From Diabrotica undecimpunctata (taxonomy: Eukaryota > Arthropoda > Insecta > Coleoptera > Chrysomelidae), in NCBI RefSeq assembly GCF_040954645.1, contig NC_092806.1:111149231-111213230 (forward strand): a stretch of 64,000 nt of DNA. The letters are read 5' to 3'. Within the stretch, counting starts at the first letter, position 1; each line of letters begins with the position of its first letter. A program made the translations under genes and the position numbers. Positions 21,930 to 31,927 of the stretch are shown in pieces. A model generated the notes under the pieces. That model worked only from the letters and a program-made list of their open reading frames with translations, was not told the origin of the DNA and searched no databases.

Positions 21930-21983
21930 TTTCAGCCCTGAAGAAGCCAAATTAATTCTCTTTGGCGAAAACGTTCGGCGAAA
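21930..21983 (+). other. Hammerhead-ribozyme-like motif B, probably Penelope-like element end
   Basis: Order on the plus strand: TTTCAGCC, CTGAAGA (21938-21944), one extra A, stem II GCCAAA/TTTGGC (21946-21951 with 21961-21966), GAAA (21967-21970), a minimal self-complementary stem III (AACGTT, sharing the last A of GAAA), the triplet TTC (21974-21976), then GGCGAAA, which pairs with TTTC(A)GCC to form stem I. That is the order of a type-I hammerhead with very short stem III, the form reported in Penelope-like retroelements. The extra A between CTGAAGA and stem II departs from the consensus. A (TA)n tract begins 60 bp downstream, as at motif A. Confidence 0.5.
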
Positions 21984-22039
21984 CAATTGATACTCATTAG
22001 AGTCATTCTTGCAGATTTCCCCAATATTTAAGAGTTTAC

Positions 22040-22936
<897 letters not shown>

Positions 22937-22937
22937 C

Positions 22938-23080
22938 GTTTTATGTTACGCAGATGATGCGTCGTTGGTTGCTGAATATGAAGACGACCTACAACGGTTA
23001 CTACATCAATTTAACAGCACATCCAAATCATTCAATATTATCATATCAGCGGCTAAAAAAATGTTTGAGAACATCAAGCA
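22938..23080 (+). pseudogene. Reverse transcriptase fragment (YADD block) of a non-LTR element
   Basis: The plus strand reads VLCYADDASLVAEYEDDLQR and LLHQFNSTSKSFNIIISAAK, the catalytic YADD segment and following helix of an RTE- or Jockey-type RT. Nothing recognisable precedes it, and the similarity stops at about 23080, so it is a short remnant. It runs opposite to RTE copy H, which ends next to it. Confidence 0.65.
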
Positions 23081-23891
23081 CCTGTAAGATGTGTTTGATG
23101 TTCGAGGTGAAGGGATTGATGATGAAATAATTCGTCCTCTCCTTCTTTATGTGCCTTCTCCTGATCAAAAGTTGGCGATCAATAACTGCATTCTTCTCTT
23201 TTTGTGCTAATCATAAATAATTGTGCGGTCTTTATGACGTAGAGCCATTGCATTGGCGTACGTTTCGCAGCCAAGAGAACTTCTTGCCAGGCCTTCTTTC
23301 GATCTTTTTTTCAAGGATCAACTGCAGAAAATCATAATTTATTTTTAAATGTATGGCCAAAATAAGCTACCTACTTTTTTTCGCGTAGCTGTTGTCAATA
23401 CTTCCTTATTTTTATCACTAGATCATTTGATACTTTCTCGATCTATGGTATTTTTAATACCTTCCGGTACAACCACATCTTAAAAGAATGCCGACATGAC
23501 ATGGTTGTTTCCTTTAACGTTAATCCCTCAACCTACAACAGTATAGAAAGTCCTGTATTTAATGGCATGCCATCGAGTAGTCAAACTCAGGTCTCTATTA
23601 AAGAATAGTGCTTTTATTTTGAAGAACTATATATATTCAGGGATTCTACAGTATTCACTACCTTCCCTCGCTCAACCATTTCCATCTCTCTCTGTTGTCC
23701 CATTCTCCATCGTTTAGGCCTCTCTTACTCATGGCGTCGTCTACTTCGTTCCTCCAAGATTTTCGGGGTCGTCCTCTTTTCCTCCTTCCTATGGGGCTCC
23801 ATTCGGCCATTCTCTTTATCCATCTGCTGTCGCTAGTTCTTCTTACATGTCCATACCACTATAGTCTTTTTTGTTCTATATATGTTAGTAT

Positions 23892-24202
23892 ATATAGGGA
23901 ACTTTTTAATTATGTAAAAAGTAAGAAGACTGCATACTTGGGGCACATTATACGAGGAGAACGATACACTTTTCAGCAACTGATACTCGAAGGGAAAATA
24001 GAGGGTAGGAGAGGTCTCGGACGTAAAAAAATGTCATGGCTGCGCAATATTCGTCAATGGACAGGAATCCACAGCTATGAAATGCTTCGCAATGCTGCTA
24101 AAAACAGAATTATTTAATCCTGACTATTTAACATCTCACCTGACAAGACGATGTACGGTGGACGCCTACGCAGAAATGCATGGCACCTTAAGAAGAAGAA
24201 GA
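23892..24202 (+). mobile_element. RTE-like copy D, 311-bp tail, inserted in LINE-A copy 2
   Basis: Perfect 12-bp duplications atatgttagtat at 23880-23891 and 24203-24214 bound it. It encodes RELFNYVKSKKTAYLGHIIR, TFQQLILEGKIEGRRGLGRK and MSWLRNIRQWTGIHSYEMLR, with a stop shortly after. It ends TGGCACCTTAAGAAGAAGAAG. On the other strand LINE-A reads TSIETDILTY before it and QKRL, stop, WYGHVRR after it, consistent with an interrupted frame. Confidence 0.85.
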
Positions 24203-25213
24203 ATATGTTAGTATGTCTGTTTCTATTGATGTTCTTTGCTTTATTTCGTCATCACTTCTCCTATCCATTCTCGTTACTCTGCAGCATTTTCACAGGCATT
24301 CCATCTGTGTTGCTACTATCTTACTGCCGTTTTTCTTGTTTATGATCCAATTTTCAGTCCCATATGTCAGAATACTTCGCAGTAATGTTTTATAAATCTG
24401 TGTTTTTGCCTTCATATTTAGGTGTCTATCCCACCATACTGAGTTAAGTTGTCAGACTGCTGTTCTTGTTTGTCCTACACTTTGTGTAATTTCTTCAACT
24501 GTTGTTGCCTTTTTCGTGATTATAAACCCCAAGTATTTGAATTTATCCTTTCCTTTGATTGTTACGTTGTCATTAATCTGTAGATCTTCTATGTCTTCTT
24601 CACTTCTAGATAGGTACTCTGTTTTCACAAAGTTAATATCTAGGCCACCCTTGGTATATTCTTCTTGTAGTTTCTTTATCATATAGCTGAGGTCGTCTTG
24701 GTCTTGTGCAATCACTACTTGATCGTCTGCAAAGCTTAACATATATAGGTATTCGTTCCGTACCGGTACTCCCATGCCTTCGCATTTTCTTTTCCAAGTA
24801 GTCAATGCTTTCTCTAAGTATATTTTGAATTTGGTTGGAGATGTGGAACAACCCTGCAGGAGCCCTTTTGTTGGTGAAGTCTCCTATGATTCTTGTTTCC
24901 ATTTTAATGGACACTTTATTTTCTTTATACAGAGCTTTTGTAGCTTCTATGAGTTCCGTCTGTACTTCTAATTTGTACATTGCCTCCCATAGTTCTGACC
25001 TTGGTACAGAGTCATACGCCTTTCTCAGGTCCACAAATGCCAAATGTATATCTCTATTTTTTTTTCTTTTCCAACAGTCGTTCCAGTGTGTATATGTGGT
25101 CTATGCATATACACACTTGTTCCTGCCGTGAAGCCTGCCTGATCCTCTCCGATTTTGCCTTTTACCGCTTGCTCTATCTTTTTTCGCAGTATCTTCCCAT
25201 ATAATCTTCCTAT

Positions 25214-25332
25214 ATATTTAGGGATTCTACAGTATTCACTGCCTTCCCTCGCTCAACCGTTTCCATCTCTCTCTGTTGTTTCATTCTCCATCGTTTAGTC
25301 CTCTCTTACTCATGGCGTCGTCTACTTCGTTC
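25214..25332 (-). mobile_element. 119-bp LINE-A 3' fragment inserted into LINE-A copy 2
   Basis: The sequence from 25214 to 25332 is a near copy of 23631-23740 (the 3' end of LINE-A, agggattctacagtattcac to cgtctacttcgtt). It is bounded by perfect 14-bp duplications tataatcttcctat at 25200-25213 and 25333-25346. The host frame reads ISSIGRL on one side and YGKILRKK on the other. So a strongly 5'-truncated LINE-A copy landed in another LINE-A, which also fixes the family's 3' end at GTAGAATCCCTAAATA. Confidence 0.85.
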
Positions 25333-26374
25333 TATAATCTTCCTATTGATGATATTACACTTATTCCTTTGTAGATTTCGCGTTGTTTTCTCGTTTCTCC
25401 TTTCTTAAATATAGATGTCATATATGCCTCTGTCCATTCCTTTGGGAGCTGTTCTCCATTTATGGCTTTCTGAAATATCCATTGTATCATCCGGTATAAC
25501 TTTTTTGATCTGTATTTTATAAGCTCAGATAAGATGCCTCCAGGTCCCGGTTTTTTTTATTTCTGATTGCTTTTATGGCCATTCCCATTTCCCTATCTGT
25601 TATTTCTATTTCTTGTTGTAGGATCAGCTTCGTCCGCCTCTTTTCTTTTCCAATGAATTGTGGTTTTTGTTCTGTTAATAGTTTCTTGTAATAGTCCTTC
25701 CATTCTTTGTTCTGTATATTTTTCAATTTAATTTTTTCTTTTGAGTTTTGTTTCAATCCTCTCAATACTTTCCATGACTCCGAAGTTCTTGTACCTCCTA
25801 TGTATGTTTCAATATTTAAGCAGGTTCTTTCCCATTCTTCATTCTTTTGTTTTGTTATTTGTTTTTTCACCTCTCTATCTTTTTCTCTATATTTTTTATA
25901 AAATTCATTGTTGGTTGCCGTCAGCCATTTTCTATATAGTTGCTGTTTTTCTTCAATTATTCTTTTTGTTGGTTCATTTATTTCATAATAGTGCTGTTTA
26001 TTTGTTATATGTTCTTTTTCTCCAAGGGCTTCGAATGCTGCTTGCTTTATACTCGCCTTTATATGCTCGTATATTTCTGCGATGTTGCCGTATCTAAATT
26101 CTATTAATTTTTGGTCTAGACGTTGTTTGTATAGTTCTCTTATTGATTGTTCTTGGAGTAGTTCTATATTGTAATGTTTTTCTCTCATAGTGTTCAACGG
26201 TTCTTCTGTAGAGGGGGTCTTGTTATGTTTCCAATTAATGCCCATTTTTGCAGCTGAAGAACGTACTCCTGACTATTTCGATTCTAATTTTGACTTCATC
26301 TTCAGGATCTTATTTATCCTTTAGCCAGCATCCCAAATATTTAAATCTCTTTACTTATTCATCATCGTCATTCT

Positions 26375-26594
26375 AACTTTACAACCCTGCGTGACTCCTA
26401 GCCTCCTCAAGAATTGTTCTCCAGTCGTCACTCTCTAGCGCTTTTCTCCGCCAAACACATATTCCCATATTTCTCATGTCATTATCGATGTTATCAAGGA
26501 ACTTTGTTCTGCGTCTTCTTTTTTCTCTGATTAAATTTTCTCTCTTAAATAAAGAATTTTTTATTGATACGTATTTTGTTAAACAAACATACAT
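26375..26594 (-). pseudogene. Non-LTR retrotransposon C-terminal tail
   Basis: A 71-codon frame ends with KRRRRTKFLDNIDNDMRNMG, ICVWRRKALESDDWRTILEE and ARSHAGL. The pattern RP+xRWxDDVxxDxRxxGVxxWRxxAxDRxxWRxxVEEA is the extreme C-terminus of another LINE ORF2 family. The upstream body is absent. A short ATGACGATGATGAAT tail follows on the minus strand before RTE copy H starts. Confidence 0.6.
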
Positions 26595-27394
26595 TTCAAT
26601 ATGTTACCTGTTAAACAGATAATAATTACTCCAAATGCCCTCCATTTATTTATTATAATTCGAAAAACTCCTAAACATTAAACACAAGATGTTTTGCTTG
26701 AGAATTTAATGGTTTACCAGGCATACTCCAAAAACAAAAACCTATAAAAGTATTTCATATTACTTCGTTGAAGTGGTTTTAGCCATATTTAAATAACTAA
26801 ATGGTAATTAAGAGATTAGAATAAATATTAATTTTATTCGTCATTAGCTAATAAATAAATTCGTACACTAATAAATCGAACACGAAGGTAACGGTTAATC
26901 GGTATAAGTGTTATAACAACTGTTTGTTAAAAAATATGTATATTGAAAGTGCGAAAAAAGGATTAAATATTTAAATGAGACGAAAATAATTTATAAACAC
27001 ATTACAGACGCTGTCAAAACAAAACTTACAATTGCAAGTAGGTGAATTAATCACTGAACATCGTCTTTGTTTGATGTATGCTGTTGTGTACCGACAGGCG
27101 GTTTAAGTTCATCGATTTAGTTTCTGTGGGTAGGAAAGAAACGTAATATAAAAAATAAATCGTGAATAATCTCATACTATTGCAAAAATTCAGCGGATGG
27201 ACTACATATTCGTATAAATTGTACTTCCTAAATATAAATATTAAAATTTGATAATAATACATTACATTTTTAACATTCAATAAAAACATTTTTTCCATTG
27301 ATCGACTAACATTCCTTATTATGCTCCATGTAAGTTTTTGCTCTACGCTAGGCATATTTAGTATGTGTATTTTAAAGTGACTAATTGTTATTAA
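26595..27394. other. Unassigned AT-rich stretch
   Basis: No gene recognised up to the TTAA of the piggyBac element at 27391. A 139-codon minus-strand frame (27466-27047) runs across the piggyBac end and has no recognisable domain. Confidence 0.35.
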
Positions 27395-27773
27395 CCTTTC
27401 AGTGCTAACGTGAATTATTTTGACGTAAGTGCTAACGTCCGTCTCTGGGACTGTATATTTATACATGCCCTAGTACTGTAAATTTTACCAATTTTTAAAA
27501 TTTAAATACTTTAAGGGTCTTATTAAATACTTTTTTATTTAAAATAAATACAGTTTTATTTAAAAATTATGTTTATAAACATTTATTTTGACAAAAATAA
27601 TTACTTAACAAAAACAAGCTACTATTTTAAAATGTGGGAAAAAAAACCCTAAAATCTTACTACAAACAAAAAATTTGCTTAGTTGCTTTTAAACTAAAGC
27701 TTACATTATCCACTTATAATAACCACACTTAAAAAATTCTAATAATACGAGGTAACTTTAAACTTAAAAAAAG

Positions 27774-29504
27774 TCAATCTTTTTCTGAACATTCCACACA
27801 TATACCCTTTATGTGTTCTAAGCACATAAATTTATTACACGAGTAACAACTGTACTTTGTTTTTCGACTTTTCTGGCTTCCACAGTAAAAACAACGACCA
27901 TGAGATTTTGCAATATTTTGCACATTCAACGTAATATCAAACATTTCTCTGAGTCGCATACTTATCATCCTTGGCATATTTGGTGCAATTGCTCTACGTC
28001 TGGCATGTGGTTCAAGCAATTGAATACCCATTGTCTCTAAAAATGTTCTTCTAAGTGGTATGCGTTGGGCTCTCCGAGCAGAATTACACTTGTATATTGT
28101 ATATGAATTTATGCCGGCGATATTCAGTAGTGCATAAAATATCACCATGGGCCAGCGATTAGTCGATCTTGCACAATTGTAGCTTTCACACATCTTGTCA
28201 ATAGTGTCCACTCCTCACTTGGTTGCGTTGTAATCAATTATTATGTTAGGCTTACCAGTCTGGGGATCCAACGTATCATCTTCATAATGCATTGTTGACA
28301 TCAGGAGCACAACTTTTTTCGGTTTTGGAATATACGAAACAATAGTGCATTTATCTTGAAATGCAAACATACTTGTAGAAGTAGGCCTATTTATAGGCGC
28401 CGTAAATTCCAAAGGCAGTTCTGGTCTATTTCTTCGAAGAGTTCCAATTATAGTGAGTTGATGATTGGCCAATAATGTATCAGCTAGCTGCTTACTGGTA
28501 AAAAAATTATCAAGTGTAACATTTCTATTTGTACCCCAGATAGGTCTGCACAAACGTACTACTAAATCCAAAGTCTTTGTGGTTTGCTGGTAGGGTCCCT
28601 GTGGTTGCTGACCAACATAAATTTCTAAATTTGAGGTATAAGCTAATTTAGCATCAGTCAAGGCGTATATTTTTATACCGTACCTATTTGGTTTTTTTGG
28701 CATATAAACTTTGAACCCACAGCGTCCTCTAAAAGCTTCTAATTTTTCATCAACTGTACAATAGTGTGACATGGTGTAGTGTTTTGGCAAATTGGTGTTG
28801 AAGTCTTCAAAAAAGTTTCGAATAGGAGCTAATTTATCTATTTTTTGTCTCTCTGCACGAGTTTGTTTATTATCAAAGCGAATAAATGCCAATAAAAATT
28901 TGAATCGCTCGTATGACATTGTAAGGCGAAATATTTCTAAGGAAGTACAGTTTTTTCTAAACAAGTCGCGAGCATTGAGATGGTTATTCTTGAATTTTTT
29001 TGCTATGTACAACAGGCCTATAAGTGCTTTTATTTCTAGTATATCCGTCTTTCTGTAGGTTCTATTCAAAGGATCAGCATGTAGTTCAATATTTATATTT
29101 GTATTTATTACAATAAGTTCCAACACTTGGTCTGTTATAAAAGATCCCCAAATATCACTAAAGATTAATTTCTCCTTAGCATCCCCCTTTACTCCTGGTA
29201 AATGTCTCAGTAAATTGTCTGCTCTTGTACGCACTCGCTTATTACCAACATGCTTTCGCCATTTAGTTTTTTTATCCTTACCAAAAAAAATAGGAATTCG
29301 CCGGCAAATATTTTCTGCTTCTGCCTCATGAAATATATCATTTTCTGCTTCTGATATATCCTGTTCACTCTCTCTATCGAGATTTTGTATTTCAACTTCG
29401 TCTTCTTCAGAACTATCCGAAGAATCGTTGCATTCCAATTCATCATTACTATCAACGTCCTCTAGAAGTCTCTGCAAATATTTTTGCTCCTCCTCGTAGT
29501 TCAT
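27774..29504 (-). pseudogene. piggyBac transposase with a single in-frame TGA
   Basis: Start chosen at the ATG at 29504 (NYEEEQKYLQRLLEDVDSND), because upstream codons lie in a likely 5'UTR intron. The frame runs about 575 codons to 27774, near the 594 of the classic piggyBac protein. Order: acidic N-terminus; DDE_Tnp_1_7 core with DRTYRKTDILEIKALIGLL-type helix; first Asp in TVDEKLEAFRGRCGFK (residue ~252), second in VTLDNFFTS (~332), third in GVDTIDKM (~433/436); then NCARSTNRWPMVIFYALLNI and a Cys-rich RING/PHD-like end (YCGSQ, CYSCNKFMCLEH, CVEC). Codon ~430 is TGA (28215-28217) where the family has Gly, cutting off the third Asp and the Cys-rich domain. Otherwise open, so recently inactivated, or read through at low level. 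Confidence 0.9.
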
Positions 29505-29512
29505 TTCTATTT

Positions 29513-29576
29513 CTAAAAAGTAAAAAAATAATATCTTATTCACTAAAAATACAACGCTAAAAGTTACAATCCTTAC
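29513..29576 (-). other. Possible 5'UTR intron of the piggyBac transposase
   Basis: On the minus strand AAAG|GTAAGG (donor at 29576) and a T-rich stretch ending TTTTTAG (acceptor at 29513) bracket 64 bp, ten bases before the chosen ATG. Fits splice consensus but is short and untested. Confidence 0.4.
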
Positions 29577-29803
29577 CTTTAGTACAGCCGCAAAAGCTAA
29601 CATCCGTCTCTGAGACCGAAATCGTGTGTAACGAACGAACCGTGTATCTACATTCAACAATATTTTAATACTAACAACGGTTAGGCAAAATAAAATATGA
29701 AGCTATTGAATGACCTAGCGCGAATATCGGAACGGATCGTTAATTATCGGTATGAATAGGTTAGCTCCGTCTGTGAGACCATGCGTTAGCACTGAAAGGT
29801 TAA

Positions 29804-30142
29804 AAGGGCTCATAAAATAAAAACAGTTCATCAGTGATCTTGAACGAGATCGTAATAAAGAATAATTACAAAAAATAGTGTCACTGGCTTTAATCTCAAG
29901 AATATTTAACCCTTCTGTGACGCTGCTGTCGTGTGAGATAAATTCATTGTCACGCTTGATTTCCTCACAATCAGCATCCCGGACAGAAATAACAGAGAAC
30001 AAAGACATCTTTATTAGACAGAGAAAAGGGTCAACCCTGAAACAGCACCTGTACAGTAACCTGAAAAGTGGGACTGAATAGAAAAAAATAAACTATGAAG
30101 AGAGCAGTTTGCTCACCAAAGGGTGACATCAAGTGAAGATAT
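29804..30142. other. Unassigned spacer
   Basis: Between the piggyBac and Gypsy insertions. A 67-codon plus-strand frame (29878-30081) has no recognisable similarity. Ends with ATAT (30139-30142), the Gypsy target duplication. Confidence 0.4.
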
Positions 30143-30495
30143 TGTTACGATAAATATATACTGGCCTAAATATATGATGACTAATAATATTCTGTTTTGT
30201 TGTAGAAATTTGGCGGAGGTTCTAGATTCAAAGTTATGGTGAATTCTCCAACTAGATATTTCTCGATTTTTCGATGCAAGACAAAGCGATCTTTCGATGC
30301 TGTTCTAGTATATCAGGATTTCGTATATAAATACAACATTTTTATATGGAGGGCCAGTTAATTCTCAAGACCCGCGCACGCGAATTTGTTACGTACGGAT
30401 ATAATAAATTATTGTAAGATAAGTTAAAATAAATAAAGAAATAAATTAAATCCGTAAGTGTTATAAATATTGAACCTTTTAATAAATTCACAACA
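30143..30495 (+). repeat. 5' LTR of Gypsy element
   Basis: Begins TGTTACGATAAATA and ends TTCACAACA (TG...CA). It contains a TATA-like box tatataa at about 30324-30330 that could serve U3 transcription, and AATAAA-type signals near its 3' end. It matches 36146-36498 over its full 353 bp. Confidence 0.95.
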
Positions 30496-30497
30496 AA

Positions 30498-30515
30498 TGG
30501 TGTCAGAGTGAGATC
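30498..30515 (+). promoter_or_regulatory. Primer-binding site of the Gypsy element
   Basis: TGGTGTCAGAGTGAGATC starts two bases after the LTR. TGG followed by a tRNA-complementary stretch is standard; TGGTGTCAGA would suit a tRNA-Leu 3' end, but I cannot verify this. Confidence 0.6.
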
Positions 30516-30571
30516 GAACATAAATTAGACTTATAATAATAATACAAGTGAATATAAAATAAATTGTGAAA

Positions 30572-31927
30572 ATGGCTACGATTTATGAGCTGACAGTGAC
30601 TAATTTAAGAAGACATCTCGAAGACAGAGAATTAGCTTCTACCGGAAAAAAGGCTGAGTTAGTCCAACGACTAAAGAACGCTTTGCTAGAAGAAGGACTA
30701 GATCCAGAGACTTATATATTTGAAGATGCTGTTATCTCGTCGATTTCGAAATTAGAGAACAAAGTTTCTGACGATATTTCGAAAGTTTCTTCTGATGTAG
30801 CCAAAGTTTCTGGTGATGTAGCCAAAATTTCTGGTGACATCGCATCATTGGAGAACAAAGTTTCTGACGATATTTCGAAAGTTTCTTCTGATGTAGCCAA
30901 AGTTTCCGGCGACATCGCTTCGTTGGAAGACAAAGTTTCTAACGAGATTTCTTCGCTGGAAAGCAAAGTCTCTGCTAACATCTCTTCGGAAATCTCTAAA
31001 GTCACTTCTGAGATGTCTGCCCTGGACGATAGAATATCTTCGTTAAAAAACCAAGTTGCTGCCGATAAGTTGGCCTTCGAAGAAAAGATTAAAGAGATGG
31101 AAAGGAAGATGGAAGAAACAGGGACAGCAGAGAGAGGTAACAATCCGATTACAGTGGAGATAAAAGAAGACGAGACGAAATTTAAGTTGGAGACACGGCC
31201 GAAATTTGAAGGAAGTGGAGGTTCTATTCATGTTAAAGTCCCAACTTTCGACGGAAAATCATCATGGAACAACTACATGAAACAGTTCGAATCAGCCGCA
31301 AGAGCAAATGGATGGTCTGAAAAAGAAAAGGCTGTAAACCTGACTATCGCTCTTCGAGGAGATGCCTTAGATGTGCTTCAGACTATAGCCGTAGAGGAGA
31401 CCGATGATTTCGAACAACTGAAGAAGAGGTTAAATATGCGATATGGCCACGAACATTTGGAGCATGTATATCAGTCACAGCTTAAAAATCGTAGACAGAA
31501 GAAAGATGAGGCTCTTCAAGAATATGAGGTAGATATTGCCAGATTAGTACGATATGCTTATCCAACAGCTCCCGAAGACATGATGGAAAAATTGGCCGTT
31601 CAAACGTTTATTGATGGTCTTCGTGATCATGAAATGCAGAGAACACTGCGATTAGCTCGTCACAAAACGCTGGTTGATGTCTTATCCGCCGCCCTCGAAT
31701 ACGAGTCAGCTACGCAGGCCTCTGGCGGGTACAGTAAAGTTAGAACTGTAAAAGAGGAAGGAGATGAAGATAAACTTGACCAGCTCGTTAATATGATAAA
31801 AAGCATGACATACAAGAAAACGAAGACCATCAGATGCTGGAATTGTGGCGAAATAGGACACGTACGAAGCTCCTGTAAGCACCCTAGGTACGACGCAAGT
31901 CAAGAAACTCACCATCAGGAAAACTAG
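30572..31927 (+). CDS. Gypsy Gag with N-terminal SAP-like domain and duplicated coiled coil
   Basis: Start taken at ATG 30572 (MATIYELTVTNLRRHLEDRE); an upstream GTG in frame is not a eukaryotic start. The 451-residue product has: residues ~3-40 a SAP-like helix-extended-helix motif (L...L+..LE.REL...GKKAELVQRL), which binds DNA in other proteins; ~60-190 a heptad-rich region with repeated DDISKVSSDVAKVSGD units, including a 96-nt tandem duplication (30755 and 30851); ~225-400 the retrotransposon capsid (VPTFDGKSSWNNYMKQFESA); and a CCHC zinc knuckle CWNCGEIGHVRSSC (C422 onward). It packages element RNA into particles. It overlaps pol by 40 nt in the -1 frame. Confidence 0.9.
   Translation: MATIYELTVTNLRRHLEDRELASTGKKAELVQRLKNALLEEGLDPETYIFEDAVISSISKLENKVSDDISKVSSDVAKVSGDVAKISGDIASLENKVSDDISKVSSDVAKVSGDIASLEDKVSNEISSLESKVSANISSEISKVTSEMSALDDRISSLKNQVAADKLAFEEKIKEMERKMEETGTAERGNNPITVEIKEDETKFKLETRPKFEGSGGSIHVKVPTFDGKSSWNNYMKQFESAARANGWSEKEKAVNLTIALRGDALDVLQTIAVEETDDFEQLKKRLNMRYGHEHLEHVYQSQLKNRRQKKDEALQEYEVDIARLVRYAYPTAPEDMMEKLAVQTFIDGLRDHEMQRTLRLARHKTLVDVLSAALEYESATQASGGYSKVRTVKEEGDEDKLDQLVNMIKSMTYKKTKTIRCWNCGEIGHVRSSCKHPRYDASQETHHQEN

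Larger units (their letters stand above)
23628..26254 (-). mobile_element. LINE-A copy 2, itself carrying two insertions
   Basis: This 5'-truncated non-LTR element reads on the minus strand: a 242-codon linker frame with NIELLQEQSIRELYKQRLDQ and EIYEHIKASIKQAAFEALGE (26245-25517), RT blocks INGEQLPKEWTEAYMTSIFK and YKGISVISSIGRL up to 25347, insertion, then YGKILRKKIEQAVKGKIGED, MAFVDLRKAYDSVPRSELWE (25043), the box YMLSFADDQVVIAQDQDDLS (24805-24452), KFKYLGFIITKK, YGTENWIINKKNGSKIVATQ up to 24215, a second insertion, and the tail WYGHVRRTSDSRWIKRMAEW, GRRKRGRPRKSWRNEVDDAM to 23640. The 3' end is GTAGAATCCCTGAATATA. Same family as 11680-13885. The 8-bp target duplication TGAAGAAC lies in RTE copy H. 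Confidence 0.8.
23140..26350 (-). mobile_element. RTE-like copy H, interrupted by LINE-A copy 2
   Basis: On the minus strand the upstream part (26350-26255) reads VKRFKYLGCWLKDK, stop, DPEDEVKIRIEIVRSTFF; at 23627 it resumes as FFKIKALFFNRDLSLTTRWH, then degenerates through MWLYRK near 23480 to the C-terminal tail (SYFGHTFKN) and ends near 23145 in GGCACATAAAGAAGGAGAGG, a decayed form of the RTE 3' terminus. The duplicated TGAAGAAC (23620-23627 and 26255-26262) marks the LINE-A insertion. Several stops: an old copy, older than LINE-A copy 2. Confidence 0.7.
27395..29799 (-). mobile_element. piggyBac element 3, nearly intact, 16-bp perfect TIRs, TTAA duplication
   Basis: TTAA at 27391-27394 and 29800-29803 flank perfect 16-bp inverted ends cctttcagtgctaacg (27395-27410) and cgttagcactgaaagg (29784-29799). 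Length 2405 bp, close to the 2.4-2.5 kb of well-known piggyBac elements. A palindromic motif of the form CCGTCTnTGnGAC recurs subterminally at about 27430, 29602 and 29767; piggyBac transposons also carry internal repeats near their ends. The single transposase gene lies on the minus strand and has one in-frame stop. Confidence 0.95.

Noticed and set aside
27047..27466. A 139-codon minus-strand open frame
   Set aside because: It crosses the piggyBac end and has no recognisable domain; probably chance.
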